From positions 2,000,501-2,064,500 of the forward strand of contig NC_015385.1 of the NCBI RefSeq assembly GCF_000195275.1: a stretch of 64,000 bases of DNA, given 5' to 3'. Below are positions 9,506 to 18,948 of this stretch, in pieces. A model generated the notes under the pieces. It ran no database searches and was not told the origin of the DNA. It saw only the letters and a program-made list of their open reading frames with translations. Numbering within the stretch: the first letter of the stretch is position 1; each line of letters opens with the position of its first letter. The stretch comes from Treponema succinifaciens DSM 2489 (GTDB lineage Bacteria > Spirochaetota > Spirochaetia > Treponematales > Treponemataceae). A program made the position numbers and the translations under genes.

Positions 9506-10114
9506 TTATTCATCCTTAAAAATCGGTTCTAAAACCTCACGCAAATCAGGGTAAGGTTTATAAAAATTTTCCTCAAGCTCTTCATGTGTAAGCCCGACAA
9601 GTTCGTGGCTGTTATAGTTAATCCAATTGTTTTCTTCTGGATTTGAAATTTCAAATTTTCTGCACCAATAGTCAGGCTGAATAGGAAGCTGCTCCTTCCA
9701 TTTGTACACTTTATAATCATGCACAACAATTTTTATATTTTCACGCGGAACTCCTCTTTCCAAAAGAATTCCAACCAGATAATTCAAAGTTCTTCCTGAA
9801 TCAAAAATATCATCCACGAGCATAATTTTATCGCCGGCACGAAGATAATCCGGGGAATAAGTCCAGCCGTCAATTCTAACCGCAGAATGCTGGGAAACAT
9901 CGGTATAGCTTCTTGCAACAACAGCGGCATACAAAACAGGCTTGTGATTTTTTAAAGCGACTTTGTAATACTCACTGATTACGTTCGCCATGTATGCGCC
10001 GCCACGCAGAGAAGTATAAATAACATCAGGAACAAATTTGTCCTGCTGATAAATCTTATGAGCGAGCTTCAATGCATCGATTCTAACACTGTCATAGGGT
10101 AAAAATTCTTTCAT
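9506..10114 (-). CDS. purine-type phosphoribosyltransferase
   Basis: A 202-residue type I phosphoribosyltransferase, which transfers ribose-5-phosphate from PRPP to a base. The PRPP-binding loop IMLVDDIFDSGRTLNYL lies at about residues 98-114, and the N-terminal SLRGGAYMANVISEYY provides the diphosphate loop. The length and the acidic C-terminus (KPYPDLREVLEPIF) resemble xanthine/hypoxanthine-guanine enzymes rather than pyrimidine ones, but substrate specificity cannot be fixed from sequence. It is followed after five bases by the beta-helix gene, so it lies in the same transcription unit. Confidence 0.8.
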   Translation of the reverse strand: MKEFLPYDSVRIDALKLAHKIYQQDKFVPDVIYTSLRGGAYMANVISEYYKVALKNHKPVLYAAVVARSYTDVSQHSAVRIDGWTYSPDYLRAGDKIMLVDDIFDSGRTLNYLVGILLERGVPRENIKIVVHDYKVYKWKEQLPIQPDYWCRKFEISNPEENNWINYNSHELVGLTHEELEENFYKPYPDLREVLEPIFKDE

Positions 10115-10195
10115 ATAAATTCCTTAATAAAAATTATCCGAAACAAAAACGGATGAATAAAAGTCTGCAACGCAAACCAACTTTTCAGCTGAACT

Positions 10196-11320
10196 TTAAG
10201 ACTCTCCAAGCGTTCTGCCCTTTAACTGCTGATAAATTCCGCAGCCAAAAAGATACAGTTCTCCATTTTCAATTTTTATCTTAGCAAGAAACCTAACCGG
10301 CTTTTCCATATCGACAGGCGGCGCTGGAGCTTTTTCAAAAACAACTTTTACAGTTCCAATTGAAGAGCGTTTTTCTTCAGCCGGAATATAATTCACCAGA
10401 AGCATACAGCCCCAGGAACCGTCGCTTTTTTGATATTCATTTACAGCAGTGCCATCCCAAATCACATAGCAATTCTGGTAAAGCAACGGATTTTCCTTTA
10501 CTTCAAGATAAGAATAATTATCCTTTAGAGAACTGAATGAAGGCTCTTTAAAAAGCTCCGTCATCTCCAAAGATTTTTGCTTGATTGAAGAAGCCGCATT
10601 GCTGTTTAGAATTTTATTAAGCTCAACTTGCGCGGCATTATCCCGTCCTTCACCAAAATATTTTTTTGCAGAATTAAAAACAGAAGCAACCTGATTTTTT
10701 TCAAGCTTAACAGTAAAATCTTTTTCAGAAATATTTATCTGAAGCGGATTTTTTATTTCTTCCGTAGAAAGAGAAAACTTTGAATCAAATTCAGTGAGCG
10801 GCTTATTAAACTTTTTCCAAGGCTCATAAACCATAAGCACAGAACAAACAATTCCTGTTAAAAGCCCCGCAAGAACGCAGTTTCTTATAATGTCCGGATT
10901 CATTCCAAGTGGCGGATAGAATTTTTTTATGTCGCCGGAATCAACCCATTTGCAGATTGTCGTATAATCTCCGTAAAGCCTGATAAATTCCATTGCTGAG
11001 CGCGCAATCGAATTTCTTGGATCAATGTCAAGCACTTCAAGATAATACTCAAGAGCCCTGTCGGTTTCTCCGTGCCTAAGAAAAATAACCGCCTGCCCCA
11101 AAAGAAGCTGTGTGTTTTTTATTTTTATTTCACGCGCGCTTCTAAAATTCTGGGAAGCTTTTCCTGGAACATCAGCATACAAATAAGCAACTCCCAAAGC
11201 AAGGTAATATTCAAAATCACCTTCATAAATATCCTCGTAAGATTCAAGAATATTTATTGCAAGATCAAATTTGCGGCGCTTTATGAGATGTTTTGCTGTG
11301 TCCAGGTTGGAGCGTCCCAT
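10196..11320 (-). CDS. membrane-anchored TPR protein
   Basis: A 374-residue protein with tetratricopeptide-like helices over about residues 5-135 (GDFEYYLALGVAYLYADVP, TQLLLGQAVIFLRHGETDRA, ALEYYLEVLDIDPRN), a single membrane helix near 147-167 (NCVLAGLLTGIVCSVLMVY), and a C-terminal half of about 200 residues with beta character. It has no signal peptide, so the TPR end is expected in the cytoplasm and the C-terminus outside. The ATG abuts the TAA of the preceding gene with no gap, implying translational coupling. The function is not known; I infer a scaffold role in envelope biogenesis from the neighbouring periplasmic proteins. Confidence 0.7.
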   Translation of the reverse strand: MGRSNLDTAKHLIKRRKFDLAINILESYEDIYEGDFEYYLALGVAYLYADVPGKASQNFRSAREIKIKNTQLLLGQAVIFLRHGETDRALEYYLEVLDIDPRNSIARSAMEFIRLYGDYTTICKWVDSGDIKKFYPPLGMNPDIIRNCVLAGLLTGIVCSVLMVYEPWKKFNKPLTEFDSKFSLSTEEIKNPLQINISEKDFTVKLEKNQVASVFNSAKKYFGEGRDNAAQVELNKILNSNAASSIKQKSLEMTELFKEPSFSSLKDNYSYLEVKENPLLYQNCYVIWDGTAVNEYQKSDGSWGCMLLVNYIPAEEKRSSIGTVKVVFEKAPAPPVDMEKPVRFLAKIKIENGELYLFGCGIYQQLKGRTLGES

Positions 11321-12538
11321 TTATCTTTGAACTCCAAGTTTTGCAAGAATTGAATCAAGTTCTGAATTAAGCCGGGCAAGTTCTTCCTTGTCAACGTCAT
11401 TTGAAAGAGAAGCTATGTGGTCAAGTAAATTCTGGATATATTCAGGATCAAGCTGCTCTTCTGTAACTTCAACAAAGGGCGTTCCATTTTTTGTATAGTC
11501 GTGAATTTCTTTTTCTGAAAGTCCGGCTTCTTGAGGAGTAAGAGGAGTTGGAGCTGGCGCAACGTTTGTTGTCGGAACAGCAACTTTAGAATAAATTCCA
11601 AGCATTGTTTTTCCGTTCGCTAAATCTGAAAGAAATTTTTTTCCAGCAGGAAGTTCTCCGTCCGTGGCAACTGAAATAAAAAATCCAACGGCAGAAGTTT
11701 TCAGCGGATCAAGATACGCAGTGTCCCAGTTTATGCAAAGCGCAGAATTATTGTACGACAAAACAGAAGTAAAGCTTTTTCCATGCTGAACAGGAGGAAT
11801 CCAGCCGGAAGAATTTACAAGATTTTCTTTATTCGCAAGCACAACATTGCAAGGTCTGCTTATTCCAGCTCCTTCAAGAAGAAATTGAACCGCCGCTTTT
11901 GCATTGCTAGAGCGAATCCACAAATCATCAGACATATCTGTAAACAAAGTTTCAGAATTGACTTTGCTTCTAGCCGCTGTAGAAAAATGCGCTGAAGTAT
12001 TTTCGCCAAGAACAGTGTCAAACACGCCTTTCAGTGCAAACGACTGAATGTTTTTTCCAAGGTTGATTGTATAAACGGTAACACGCAACATATCGGTTCT
12101 TGTGGAATTAGGAATCGACGGAAGAAAGCTAAAGTCAACAACAACCTGGGCAACATTCGGAACCAGATAAGCCATCTGCGCCCCCAAAGGAGTTCTTCGG
12201 CATTCTGTTTTTATTCCAGTTCCGCGGGCAAGTTTGTATTCTTTTCTTCCAGCTTTAAGAGCAAAAAAAGATGCCGAGCCTGAATCATAGCTTGAAAGAA
12301 GAGCAATTTCACGACCTTTTTCAGGAAGCGCGTAAAGAGAAAAAGCTCCAGTTGTACTGTCAAGTGCAAGCCGGATTTCGTCCTTGTCAATTACAATATT
12401 TTTTTCCACTGAATATGAAGGAATCTCTTTTTTCTCCAAAGAATCTTTTTGCATTACAAAAGAAAGATCTTCATTCTGAGCATTCAAAGTAAAAACAAAA
12501 GAGGTAAAAAAAGCAAAAGCAAATAATTTTTTTTTCAT
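11321..12538 (-). CDS. exported protein of unknown function
   Basis: A 405-residue protein with a signal peptide (MKKKLFAFAFFTSFVFTLNAQ). The mature part is mostly beta-rich without a motif I recognise (DEIRLALDSTTGAFSLYALPEKG, VVVDFSFLPSIPNSTRTDML, WIPPVQHGKSFTSVLSYNN). It ends in a helical, acidic segment (EEQLDPEYIQNLLDHIASL, VDKEELARLNSELDSILAKLG) that could form a coiled coil. It overlaps the upstream TPR gene by one base (TAATG) and is followed at once by the membrane TPR gene. These three form a tight block, so they probably act together in the periplasm. Confidence 0.65.
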   Translation of the reverse strand: MKKKLFAFAFFTSFVFTLNAQNEDLSFVMQKDSLEKKEIPSYSVEKNIVIDKDEIRLALDSTTGAFSLYALPEKGREIALLSSYDSGSASFFALKAGRKEYKLARGTGIKTECRRTPLGAQMAYLVPNVAQVVVDFSFLPSIPNSTRTDMLRVTVYTINLGKNIQSFALKGVFDTVLGENTSAHFSTAARSKVNSETLFTDMSDDLWIRSSNAKAAVQFLLEGAGISRPCNVVLANKENLVNSSGWIPPVQHGKSFTSVLSYNNSALCINWDTAYLDPLKTSAVGFFISVATDGELPAGKKFLSDLANGKTMLGIYSKVAVPTTNVAPAPTPLTPQEAGLSEKEIHDYTKNGTPFVEVTEEQLDPEYIQNLLDHIASLSNDVDKEELARLNSELDSILAKLGVQR

Positions 12539-13437
12539 TACTTTCCCCCGTATTTTTCATCAAGAAGTTTCTGAATCAAAGCGGCTTTTTCTTTTAAAGA
12601 ATACATTTCCTCATCTTCAATTCCGCCAGAAGAAACTGTAATTCCTTCATTCGAATTTTCCGCACGGACATTTGAAGCAGAAGGCAAACCGGATGAAGCA
12701 TTTTCTTCAAGCTCCCTGATTCTGCTGTTTGCAATTCTAAGCTGCTTTTTCAGCTCGGCAATATCTTCCGACTGCATAGTTCTAAGCTCGCGCTCATAAT
12801 TTTCCTTGCTACTAAGATATTCTTCGCCAGTCATCTTCAAGAGGTACAGAAGCTTCTGTTCACGGTCGTGCTGAGTTATAAGGTAAAGTTTGAATTCCGC
12901 GTCGCTGCATTTTGCGCTGTCTGGATATTCATAAATAATTCTTTCATACAAAGATCGGGCTGTCTCGTAATCGTAGTCCTCATAAAAACACTCGGCAATC
13001 CAGTACAATGCGGAAGAATACATTTTGCTTTCTGGATATTCATTGCAGAAACTTCCAAGAGCCATTACCGCGCTGTCATTCTGCCCGATGCTATGCAATG
13101 CTCTTCCACGCTGATATTCAACTGCAGGAAGCAAAGAGCTTTCCGGAAAAACAGAAATAAAATAATCGCAGGCATTTACAGCAGAAGAAAAATCTTCAGA
13201 ATAAACAAGGCTCATAATAACCATAAACCAAGTTGAATCCGTTGAATATTCCTCTGAATCCGCTGCCTGCCTCAAAAACACAGAAGCGTCAGTCCAAGCT
13301 TTGTCCTTATAGCAAATAAGACCTTGCACAAAAGAATCCGCCGCGCTTTCACCTGATGAACTTTTCTGGCTAAATGCAAACGGAAGCGCAAAAGTCAAAA
13401 CAAGAAAAGCCAGTACAAAGCGTTTTTTTATTTCCAT
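12538..13437 (-). CDS. periplasmic TPR protein with C-terminal coiled coil
   Basis: A 299-residue exported protein: signal peptide 1-24 (ending ALPFAFSQ), then TPR-like repeats (about 30-200) of the BamD/YbgF type. Examples are AGE-less units such as FPESSLLPAVEYQRGRALH, EYPESKMYSSALYWIAECFY and EYPDSAKCSDAEFKLYLI. A heptad region around 210-245 (ELKKQLRIANSRIRELEEN) follows. Proteins of this layout act as adaptors in outer-membrane assembly or cell division. It overlaps rpe by ten bases at its start and the next gene by one base at its end, so it is translationally coupled on both sides. Confidence 0.7.
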   Translation of the reverse strand: MEIKKRFVLAFLVLTFALPFAFSQKSSSGESAADSFVQGLICYKDKAWTDASVFLRQAADSEEYSTDSTWFMVIMSLVYSEDFSSAVNACDYFISVFPESSLLPAVEYQRGRALHSIGQNDSAVMALGSFCNEYPESKMYSSALYWIAECFYEDYDYETARSLYERIIYEYPDSAKCSDAEFKLYLITQHDREQKLLYLLKMTGEEYLSSKENYERELRTMQSEDIAELKKQLRIANSRIRELEENASSGLPSASNVRAENSNEGITVSSGGIEDEEMYSLKEKAALIQKLLDEKYGGK

Positions 13438-14063
13438 TCTAAATTCCCCCTGAAAAATGACGAGCCGGAAACAACAATATCTGTTCCCGCTTCAAGGACA
13501 TCCTCCAAGGTTTCTTGATTTATGCCGCCATCTACAGAAATAAGATATTTAAAGTTTTTCTCTCTCTGTATATCGGCAAGTTTTCTGATTTTTTCAATAG
13601 TATATGGAATAAGTTTTTGTCCGCCCCACCCAGGATTAACAGACATAACAAGAACAATGTCAACAAAAGGCAAAAGTTCTTCAACCGCGCTCAAAGGAGT
13701 TGCCGGGCACAATGCGATTCCGGCTTTTTTTCCGGCGTCATGAACAAGCTGAACACATCGGTCTGCATGGCAAGTTGCTTCTATATGGAAAGTAACAAAA
13801 TCCGCGCCAGATTCTATATAGGAAACAATTGAATTTTCAGGACGCTCAATCATAAGATGGACGTCAAAAGGAAGCTTTGTGCATTTTCGGATTGAACTGA
13901 TTACAGGCTGGCCATAAGAAACCTGCGGAACAAAATGCCCGTCCATAACATCAACATGAACAAAGGAACTGCCCTTTTCTTCTATAAATTTAAATGCAGA
14001 GGTCAAATCTGAAAAATCCGCGGAAAGAAGCGATGGCGAAAGAAATCGGCTGTTTTTTTTCAT
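13428..14063 (-). CDS. rpe: ribulose-phosphate 3-epimerase
   Basis: Rpe interconverts ribulose-5-phosphate and xylulose-5-phosphate in the pentose phosphate pathway. The 211-residue TIM barrel shows every family block: LSPSLLSADFSDL, VHVDVMDGHFVPQVSYG with metal-binding residues, FDVHLMIERPE with the catalytic-site His, LVMSVNPGWGGQ, and the phosphate-binding ISVDGGINQET plus VVSGSSFF. I start it at the ATG at 14061-14063, which gives the usual short lead-in; a TTG 24 bases upstream is also open. Neither has a convincing ribosome site. It is the first gene of the minus-strand operon that ends with rnhB. Confidence 0.94.
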   Translation of the reverse strand: MKKNSRFLSPSLLSADFSDLTSAFKFIEEKGSSFVHVDVMDGHFVPQVSYGQPVISSIRKCTKLPFDVHLMIERPENSIVSYIESGADFVTFHIEATCHADRCVQLVHDAGKKAGIALCPATPLSAVEELLPFVDIVLVMSVNPGWGGQKLIPYTIEKIRKLADIQREKNFKYLISVDGGINQETLEDVLEAGTDIVVSGSSFFRGNLEWK

Positions 14064-14172
14064 AAAGCCATGATAAATAAATTCCAATTATTTATCAATT
14101 GAAATTTTCAAGAACAAAAATTCAGACCAAACAAAAAAATCTAAAACTTTTAAACTATGAGGCACAAAACTA

Positions 14173-14202
14173 TTGACAAACATATTAAAAAACCATTATA
14201 AA
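14173..14202 (+). promoter_or_regulatory. sigma-70-type promoter P1 for the TPR/greA unit
   Basis: TTGACA at 14173-14178 is separated by 17-18 bases from TTATAA/TATAAA at 14196-14202. Transcription would start near 14209, giving a leader of about 57 bases before the ATG at 14266. Confidence 0.55.
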
Positions 14203-14229
14203 TAATACCCCCTTTTGCAGAAAATCACA

Positions 14230-14257
14230 TTGACTAAATCTTCCAAATATATATAAT
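14230..14257 (+). promoter_or_regulatory. sigma-70-type promoter P2 for the TPR/greA unit
   Basis: TTGACT at 14230-14235 and a perfect TATAAT at 14252-14257 are 16 bases apart. The expected start point, about 14264, is only two bases before the ATG, so this promoter would make an almost leaderless mRNA. Confidence 0.55.
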
Positions 14258-14265
14258 TGAATTCT

Positions 14266-15204
14266 ATGGGTATTCAGTCAGAAAATGCGCTCTGCGATGC
14301 ATTCAAACTCATTGAAATCTGCAATATTTCAGAAGCTTCAGAAATGCTCAAGGATGCGCTGACTATCAATCTGGACGACGAAAGCATTGTTTTTGCAATA
14401 AAATGCTGCGGATTCTGGATTGACACACTGAATTCAATTCCCAGCCTTTCCAGTTTTGAACAAGGCGAAACTCTTTTGAATCAATGGAAGCAGTTTGTCT
14501 TTATAACCGGAAAAAAAAGCGAAAAGTACGAAAGAACAATTTATTCCTTTAAAAAAGGAATTTTTTCGCTCGCACTGGAATGCTACAGCAAGGCGGCGGA
14601 CGAAAAAGACAGCAGGCTCAAATCTGAAATTTTAAGAAAAACCGGGCTTTGCTACAAAAAACTGGGCTCTTATGAAGTCGCCCTTAACTTTTTAAGGGAA
14701 GCAAACGGAACTCTTTCCGGGCAGGCAGCCATTGTTGCGGAAGTCGCCGACTGCTATGCGCTTTGCGGGGAAACCAAAAATGCAAAAATGCTTTTCAGGG
14801 AAGCTTTTTATATAGATGCAAAAAAAATAGACTTTTTTTTCCTGGATTCGCCAATGATAAAGGCTCTAATAAATAAAGTCGAAGAAATTGGCTATACAGG
14901 CGAAGCGTTGCAGGAATGGGTTGCAGTTTACGGAGTCATACTTGAAGTTTTTACCGTAAAAAGACTTTTAAGAGCGCAGGAAGTAATTCGCCTTAGGCAG
15001 GAAATTTTTGCCAGAGAAAGCGAAATGAAAGATCCCGGAAGCAACAAGGAAGTTATAAAACCAAGGCTCTTGAACCTTTATTTTTGGCTTATAGATTACT
15101 ATATCTCGTCAAAAGAAAAGTCAAGCAGTATTTCGGAAGTCATGCTCAAGATGAAAATTCTTGATCCTGAAATTCATAATTTATACAGATTTGGAAACCT
15201 CTGA
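14266..15204 (+). CDS. TPR protein of unknown function
   Basis: A soluble protein of 312 residues built of helical repeats, with TPR-like units at KKGIFSLALECYSKAADE, ILRKTGLCYKKLGSYEVA and VAEVADCYALCGETKNAK. There is no signal peptide or membrane helix, so it should be cytoplasmic. The ATG at 14266 has no Shine-Dalgarno site; a TTG at 14257 in the same frame is no better. It precedes the GreA-like gene by 40 bases, whose own N-terminus is also TPR-like, so the two may share a partner. I do not recognise a more specific family. Confidence 0.65.
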   Translation: MGIQSENALCDAFKLIEICNISEASEMLKDALTINLDDESIVFAIKCCGFWIDTLNSIPSLSSFEQGETLLNQWKQFVFITGKKSEKYERTIYSFKKGIFSLALECYSKAADEKDSRLKSEILRKTGLCYKKLGSYEVALNFLREANGTLSGQAAIVAEVADCYALCGETKNAKMLFREAFYIDAKKIDFFFLDSPMIKALINKVEEIGYTGEALQEWVAVYGVILEVFTVKRLLRAQEVIRLRQEIFARESEMKDPGSNKEVIKPRLLNLYFWLIDYYISSKEKSSSISEVMLKMKILDPEIHNLYRFGNL

Positions 15205-15244
15205 AAAAACAGAGAGGTTTATAAAAAAACTAGGAGCAAACATT

Positions 15245-17989
15245 ATGTCTGAAGAACTTGAAAATTCTGTCCGCGAAATGCTGAAGGCAGAAACATGGAC
15301 ACGAGCGGGAATTACAAACTTCACCAAGAACAACATCGAAGAACTTGAAAAAGTCCTTGACGAATGCAGAAACCAGAACTGTGAGTACGCCATCAAGGAT
15401 ATCTGCGATGAGCAGCTTGCGCACACAAAAGACAGCATTGTAGCCCTTTATCTTTCAGGAATGATTGCAATGCGTACAGGTTCCGTAGACACAAGCTCCC
15501 TTTACGCGCTTTTTGATATTTTTGAAAAGAACCACAAGGAATCGCTCGTTGAATATCTTTGCAATTCAATTCTTGAAGACGATCCGCAGAACAAGCTCGC
15601 TCTAAGAAAACTCGCAGATTACTACAAGGCTTCAAATGACGACAGGATTTGGGAGCTTTATGAAAAAATTGTAAAACTTGACTTTGAAGAAGCTGAAATG
15701 GCGCGCATTCTTGCTGAACGCTATGATTCGCAGGGAAACAGAGAAGCCGCAATAAATTACTATAAAAAGGCATTGCTCCGCTTTGTCGCAGCAAAAAACA
15801 TCGGTTCAGCAAAAGCTATATGGTCAATTCTTGTTTCCTATATTCCAGAAGAACTTGATTTCTTTATGCTGGTTCAGCGCAAAATTGCAAAGACAATCAG
15901 TGAGGACAAATCAGCAATTCTCATGCAGGAACTTTATGCATATTACAAGGAAACTGCAAAATGGGACACAGCAATAAGCATTCTAAAGCTTATTCTTGAA
16001 ATCGACAGCAAGGATTCCTGGGCGCGCAAGGAAATCACAGAATGTTTCCGCGGAAAATACGCAGACCACTCGCATCTTGAAGACTACATAAAATCCTCAA
16101 ATTTAAACCAGTCGTTCCGCAACGTTTTTGAAGCAATCAACGACTTTGAAAAGCACATTGCATTCGATGCAAAAAATTACGTTTACCACAGAACTTGGGG
16201 CGTTGGAATTATTTCAAAAGTCGAAGGCGACATTCTTACAATCAACTTCGGAAAGAAAACCGGCGTTCACACAATGTCCTTGAAAATGGCAGTCAGCGCA
16301 CTTCAGCCTCTTGCAAAAGACCACATCAAAGTCTACAAGAAAACTGTAAAGCATGAAGAGCTTGTAAAAAAAGTAAAGTCAGACATTCCATGGACTTTAA
16401 AGACAATAATTAAAAGCTACAATAATAACTGCGACGAAAAGCACATCAAGGCGGAACTTGTTCCTTCGATTTTAAAAGATGCAGTTAAAGACAAAGACGG
16501 AAAAACAAAAGGCTCAAGCGAATGGACAAGCTGGCACGCAAAAGCTCAGAAAATTCTTGCCGAAGCTCCGTTCTGCGTAAATCCAAACGATGCGAATTTC
16601 TACACAGTACGCGACAGGGAACTCAGCAAATCTGAGCGTCTTGCAAATGAATTCAAGGCAAACAAGGAATTCTTCCCGAGAATCGATATAATGGCGCGTT
16701 ATCTTGAAGCGATTGAAGACCCTTCTGACGACCAGTTCTCCGAAATGTTCAGCTACTTTGCAAACTACCTCAAGGCATTTACTTCGGTAAATGAGCAGAC
16801 CGTTGCTTCTTATCTTGTTGTTCAGGAAATTGTAAAAAGGATTTCCGCACTTGAAAATCCTGCAAAGTTCACATTCGCCGAGCTTTATTCAGAAATTGAA
16901 AATCCACGCGAAATGTACACAAAACTCAAGGACACAAAAAACACCCACCTCAAGAAAATGTTCCTTGCGAATATCAAGATGCTTCCGGACTGGGACTCTC
17001 AGTACACATTCCTGTTCCCGACTGTGCTTGATAAAAATCTTATCGCAGAAATTATTTCAGCCGGAAAAAAAGAAAAAGCTGTCCGCCTTGTTCAGGATAT
17101 TTTCAACGACTACAGAAGCAATAGAAATGCTGTAAACTACTTTATTTCTAAATGCAAAACTGAAGAATGGTTTGTTGAAGCAAAAATTTCAGAGGAAAAG
17201 CAGCTCGTAACTTTGGTCAACATAATTTCAGTCTGCAACCGTGAAAAAAACAATCACGTAAATACAGTTGAAAACACAAAGACTATAAAAGAAGCCACTT
17301 CCCTTCTCTTTGGAAACAAGTTGAACGAAGACAAGAATCCAATGCTAGAGTATATGCTTTCAAATTCAACTGATGTTATCACAAGAATGTACACAATGGT
17401 CAGCGATCTTTCGGAACTTGAACTGCAATACAAAGCCGCTTTAAGAAACGGGATCTTGAAAAAATATCCAAACTTCAAATTCCAGGAAGCAGAAATCAAG
17501 CAGGAAGCTCCAAAAGGACTTTTGGTTACTACAAAAATGCTCGATGTCAAACGTTCGCTTGCTGAAGACATTGAAAAAGTTCAACTTCCAAAAGTTGCTG
17601 CTGAAATCGGCGAGGCAAAAGAAAAAGGCGACCTTAAGGAAAATGCTGAATACATCGCGGCAAAAGAAGCCCAGCATCGTCTTAATGTTCAGCTTTCAAA
17701 ACTCAAGGAAGAACTTTCGCGCGCAGTTGTATTTGATCCTACAACAGCGACGACATCGCTTGTTTCATTCGGAACAAAAGTTACATTGCATAACAACCTC
17801 GAAAACAATGAAGTTGTTTACACAATTCTTGGTCCGTGGGAATCAAATGTTGATGAAGGAATAATTTCTTATCTTTCGCCACTCGGAAACAATCTTCTTG
17901 ATATGAAAAACGGAGAGCAAAGAGCATTCACAATAAACGACCACAAATATGATTACACTGTAAAATCTATTGAGGCCGCTGAAGTTTAA
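15245..17989 (+). CDS. greA: GreA-type transcription elongation factor with long TPR N-terminus
   Basis: The last 160 residues (about 755-914) are a GreA/GreB protein. The N-terminal coiled coil has EIGEAKEKGDLKENAEYIAA, carrying the acidic tip that enters the RNA polymerase secondary channel and promotes cleavage of backtracked RNA, followed by the FKBP-like C-terminal domain (VSFGTKVTLHN...YTILGPWESN). Ordinary GreA has about 158 residues; this protein has 914. Residues 1-330 are TPR-like, and around 315-370 an SH3-like unit (HRTWGVGIISKVEGDILTINF) is present. Treponemes are known to carry such long GreA proteins. AGGAG (15232-15236) precedes the ATG at 15245 by eight bases. Confidence 0.88.
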   Translation: MSEELENSVREMLKAETWTRAGITNFTKNNIEELEKVLDECRNQNCEYAIKDICDEQLAHTKDSIVALYLSGMIAMRTGSVDTSSLYALFDIFEKNHKESLVEYLCNSILEDDPQNKLALRKLADYYKASNDDRIWELYEKIVKLDFEEAEMARILAERYDSQGNREAAINYYKKALLRFVAAKNIGSAKAIWSILVSYIPEELDFFMLVQRKIAKTISEDKSAILMQELYAYYKETAKWDTAISILKLILEIDSKDSWARKEITECFRGKYADHSHLEDYIKSSNLNQSFRNVFEAINDFEKHIAFDAKNYVYHRTWGVGIISKVEGDILTINFGKKTGVHTMSLKMAVSALQPLAKDHIKVYKKTVKHEELVKKVKSDIPWTLKTIIKSYNNNCDEKHIKAELVPSILKDAVKDKDGKTKGSSEWTSWHAKAQKILAEAPFCVNPNDANFYTVRDRELSKSERLANEFKANKEFFPRIDIMARYLEAIEDPSDDQFSEMFSYFANYLKAFTSVNEQTVASYLVVQEIVKRISALENPAKFTFAELYSEIENPREMYTKLKDTKNTHLKKMFLANIKMLPDWDSQYTFLFPTVLDKNLIAEIISAGKKEKAVRLVQDIFNDYRSNRNAVNYFISKCKTEEWFVEAKISEEKQLVTLVNIISVCNREKNNHVNTVENTKTIKEATSLLFGNKLNEDKNPMLEYMLSNSTDVITRMYTMVSDLSELELQYKAALRNGILKKYPNFKFQEAEIKQEAPKGLLVTTKMLDVKRSLAEDIEKVQLPKVAAEIGEAKEKGDLKENAEYIAAKEAQHRLNVQLSKLKEELSRAVVFDPTTATTSLVSFGTKVTLHNNLENNEVVYTILGPWESNVDEGIISYLSPLGNNLLDMKNGEQRAFTINDHKYDYTVKSIEAAEV

Positions 17990-18012
17990 TAAAAATTGGA
18001 GCTGGCAAAACA

Positions 18013-18948
18013 ATGGCTATAAATGAAAAATCATTTGTAAAACTTTCAGCTAACGTTGGAATGTTCTGCCACTCCACAAACATTGGAGTTGTTTTCAGCA
18101 ATGATGAAATTTTTCTTATTGACTCAGGGCAGTCAGAAGAAGACGGAAAACTCATTGCTGAAACACTTTCCTCTCTCTTTCCTGAAAAAAAAATCAAAGC
18201 AGTAATCCAAACACATTCGCACGCTGACCACTGCGGCGGCTCTTTATATCTGAAAAAAAATTTAGAAACTCAAATCTGGGCTTCTGCTGAATCCGCGAGA
18301 ATAATGGAAGTTCCCGCAATAATCGGGGCAATTTACTGCGGAGGAGTTTCACTAAAAGAATTTGATATTCCGCAGTTTATGCCGCCAGAACCAATTTTTA
18401 CAGACAGAATTTTAACTGAAGAAAAAATTGAGCTTGACGATGTTTTTATTTCATTCTATTTTCTTCCGGGACACTTTTTTGATCAGATTGGAATTTTAGT
18501 TCAGGACAAGTCAGACGGAATAAAAAGTTTTTTTCTTGGCGACAGTTTCTTTGGAATTGAACTTTTAAAAAAAACATGGATTCCGTTTTTATGTAATCAA
18601 AAGGACTTCAGAAAATCAGTAAGAAAAATCGCATCGATAAAATCTGATTTTTATATTCCCGGCCACGGCTCAAAATGCACGTTCGCAACAATAAACGCAT
18701 TTGCAGAAATAAACATAATGGTTACTTACGAATTTGAGTCTCTCATTTTAAAAAAAATAAAAGAAGGATTCAGGACAACGGAAGAGCTTTTAAAAGCAAT
18801 CGCCGACTATTCATCAATAAAAATGAAAGTTGTTCCGTTTTATTTAATCGGCACAACATTGCGTTCATATCTTTCCTGCCTTGAGCACGAAGGTCAAATC
18901 GCCTGCGAAATCATAGACAACAAACTTATTTGGAGGACCTTGAAATGA
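18013..18948 (+). CDS. metallo-beta-lactamase-fold hydrolase
   Basis: A 311-residue metallohydrolase. The Zn-binding THSHADHCGGSLY motif (HxHxDH) lies near residues 64-76, the further ligand Asp in FLGDSFFG, and a late His in YIPGHGSK. Between come ILTEEKIELDDVFISFYFLPGHFFDQIG, with the third ligand in GHFFDQIG where the family usually has GHTPG; the substitution is odd but keeps the His. The C-terminal 90 residues are helical. Substrate unknown; glyoxalase II-like, lactonase or phosphodiesterase activities are all possible. Its stop overlaps deoC as ATGA, and GGAGG for deoC lies within its last codons. Confidence 0.75.
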   Translation: MAINEKSFVKLSANVGMFCHSTNIGVVFSNDEIFLIDSGQSEEDGKLIAETLSSLFPEKKIKAVIQTHSHADHCGGSLYLKKNLETQIWASAESARIMEVPAIIGAIYCGGVSLKEFDIPQFMPPEPIFTDRILTEEKIELDDVFISFYFLPGHFFDQIGILVQDKSDGIKSFFLGDSFFGIELLKKTWIPFLCNQKDFRKSVRKIASIKSDFYIPGHGSKCTFATINAFAEINIMVTYEFESLILKKIKEGFRTTEELLKAIADYSSIKMKVVPFYLIGTTLRSYLSCLEHEGQIACEIIDNKLIWRTLK

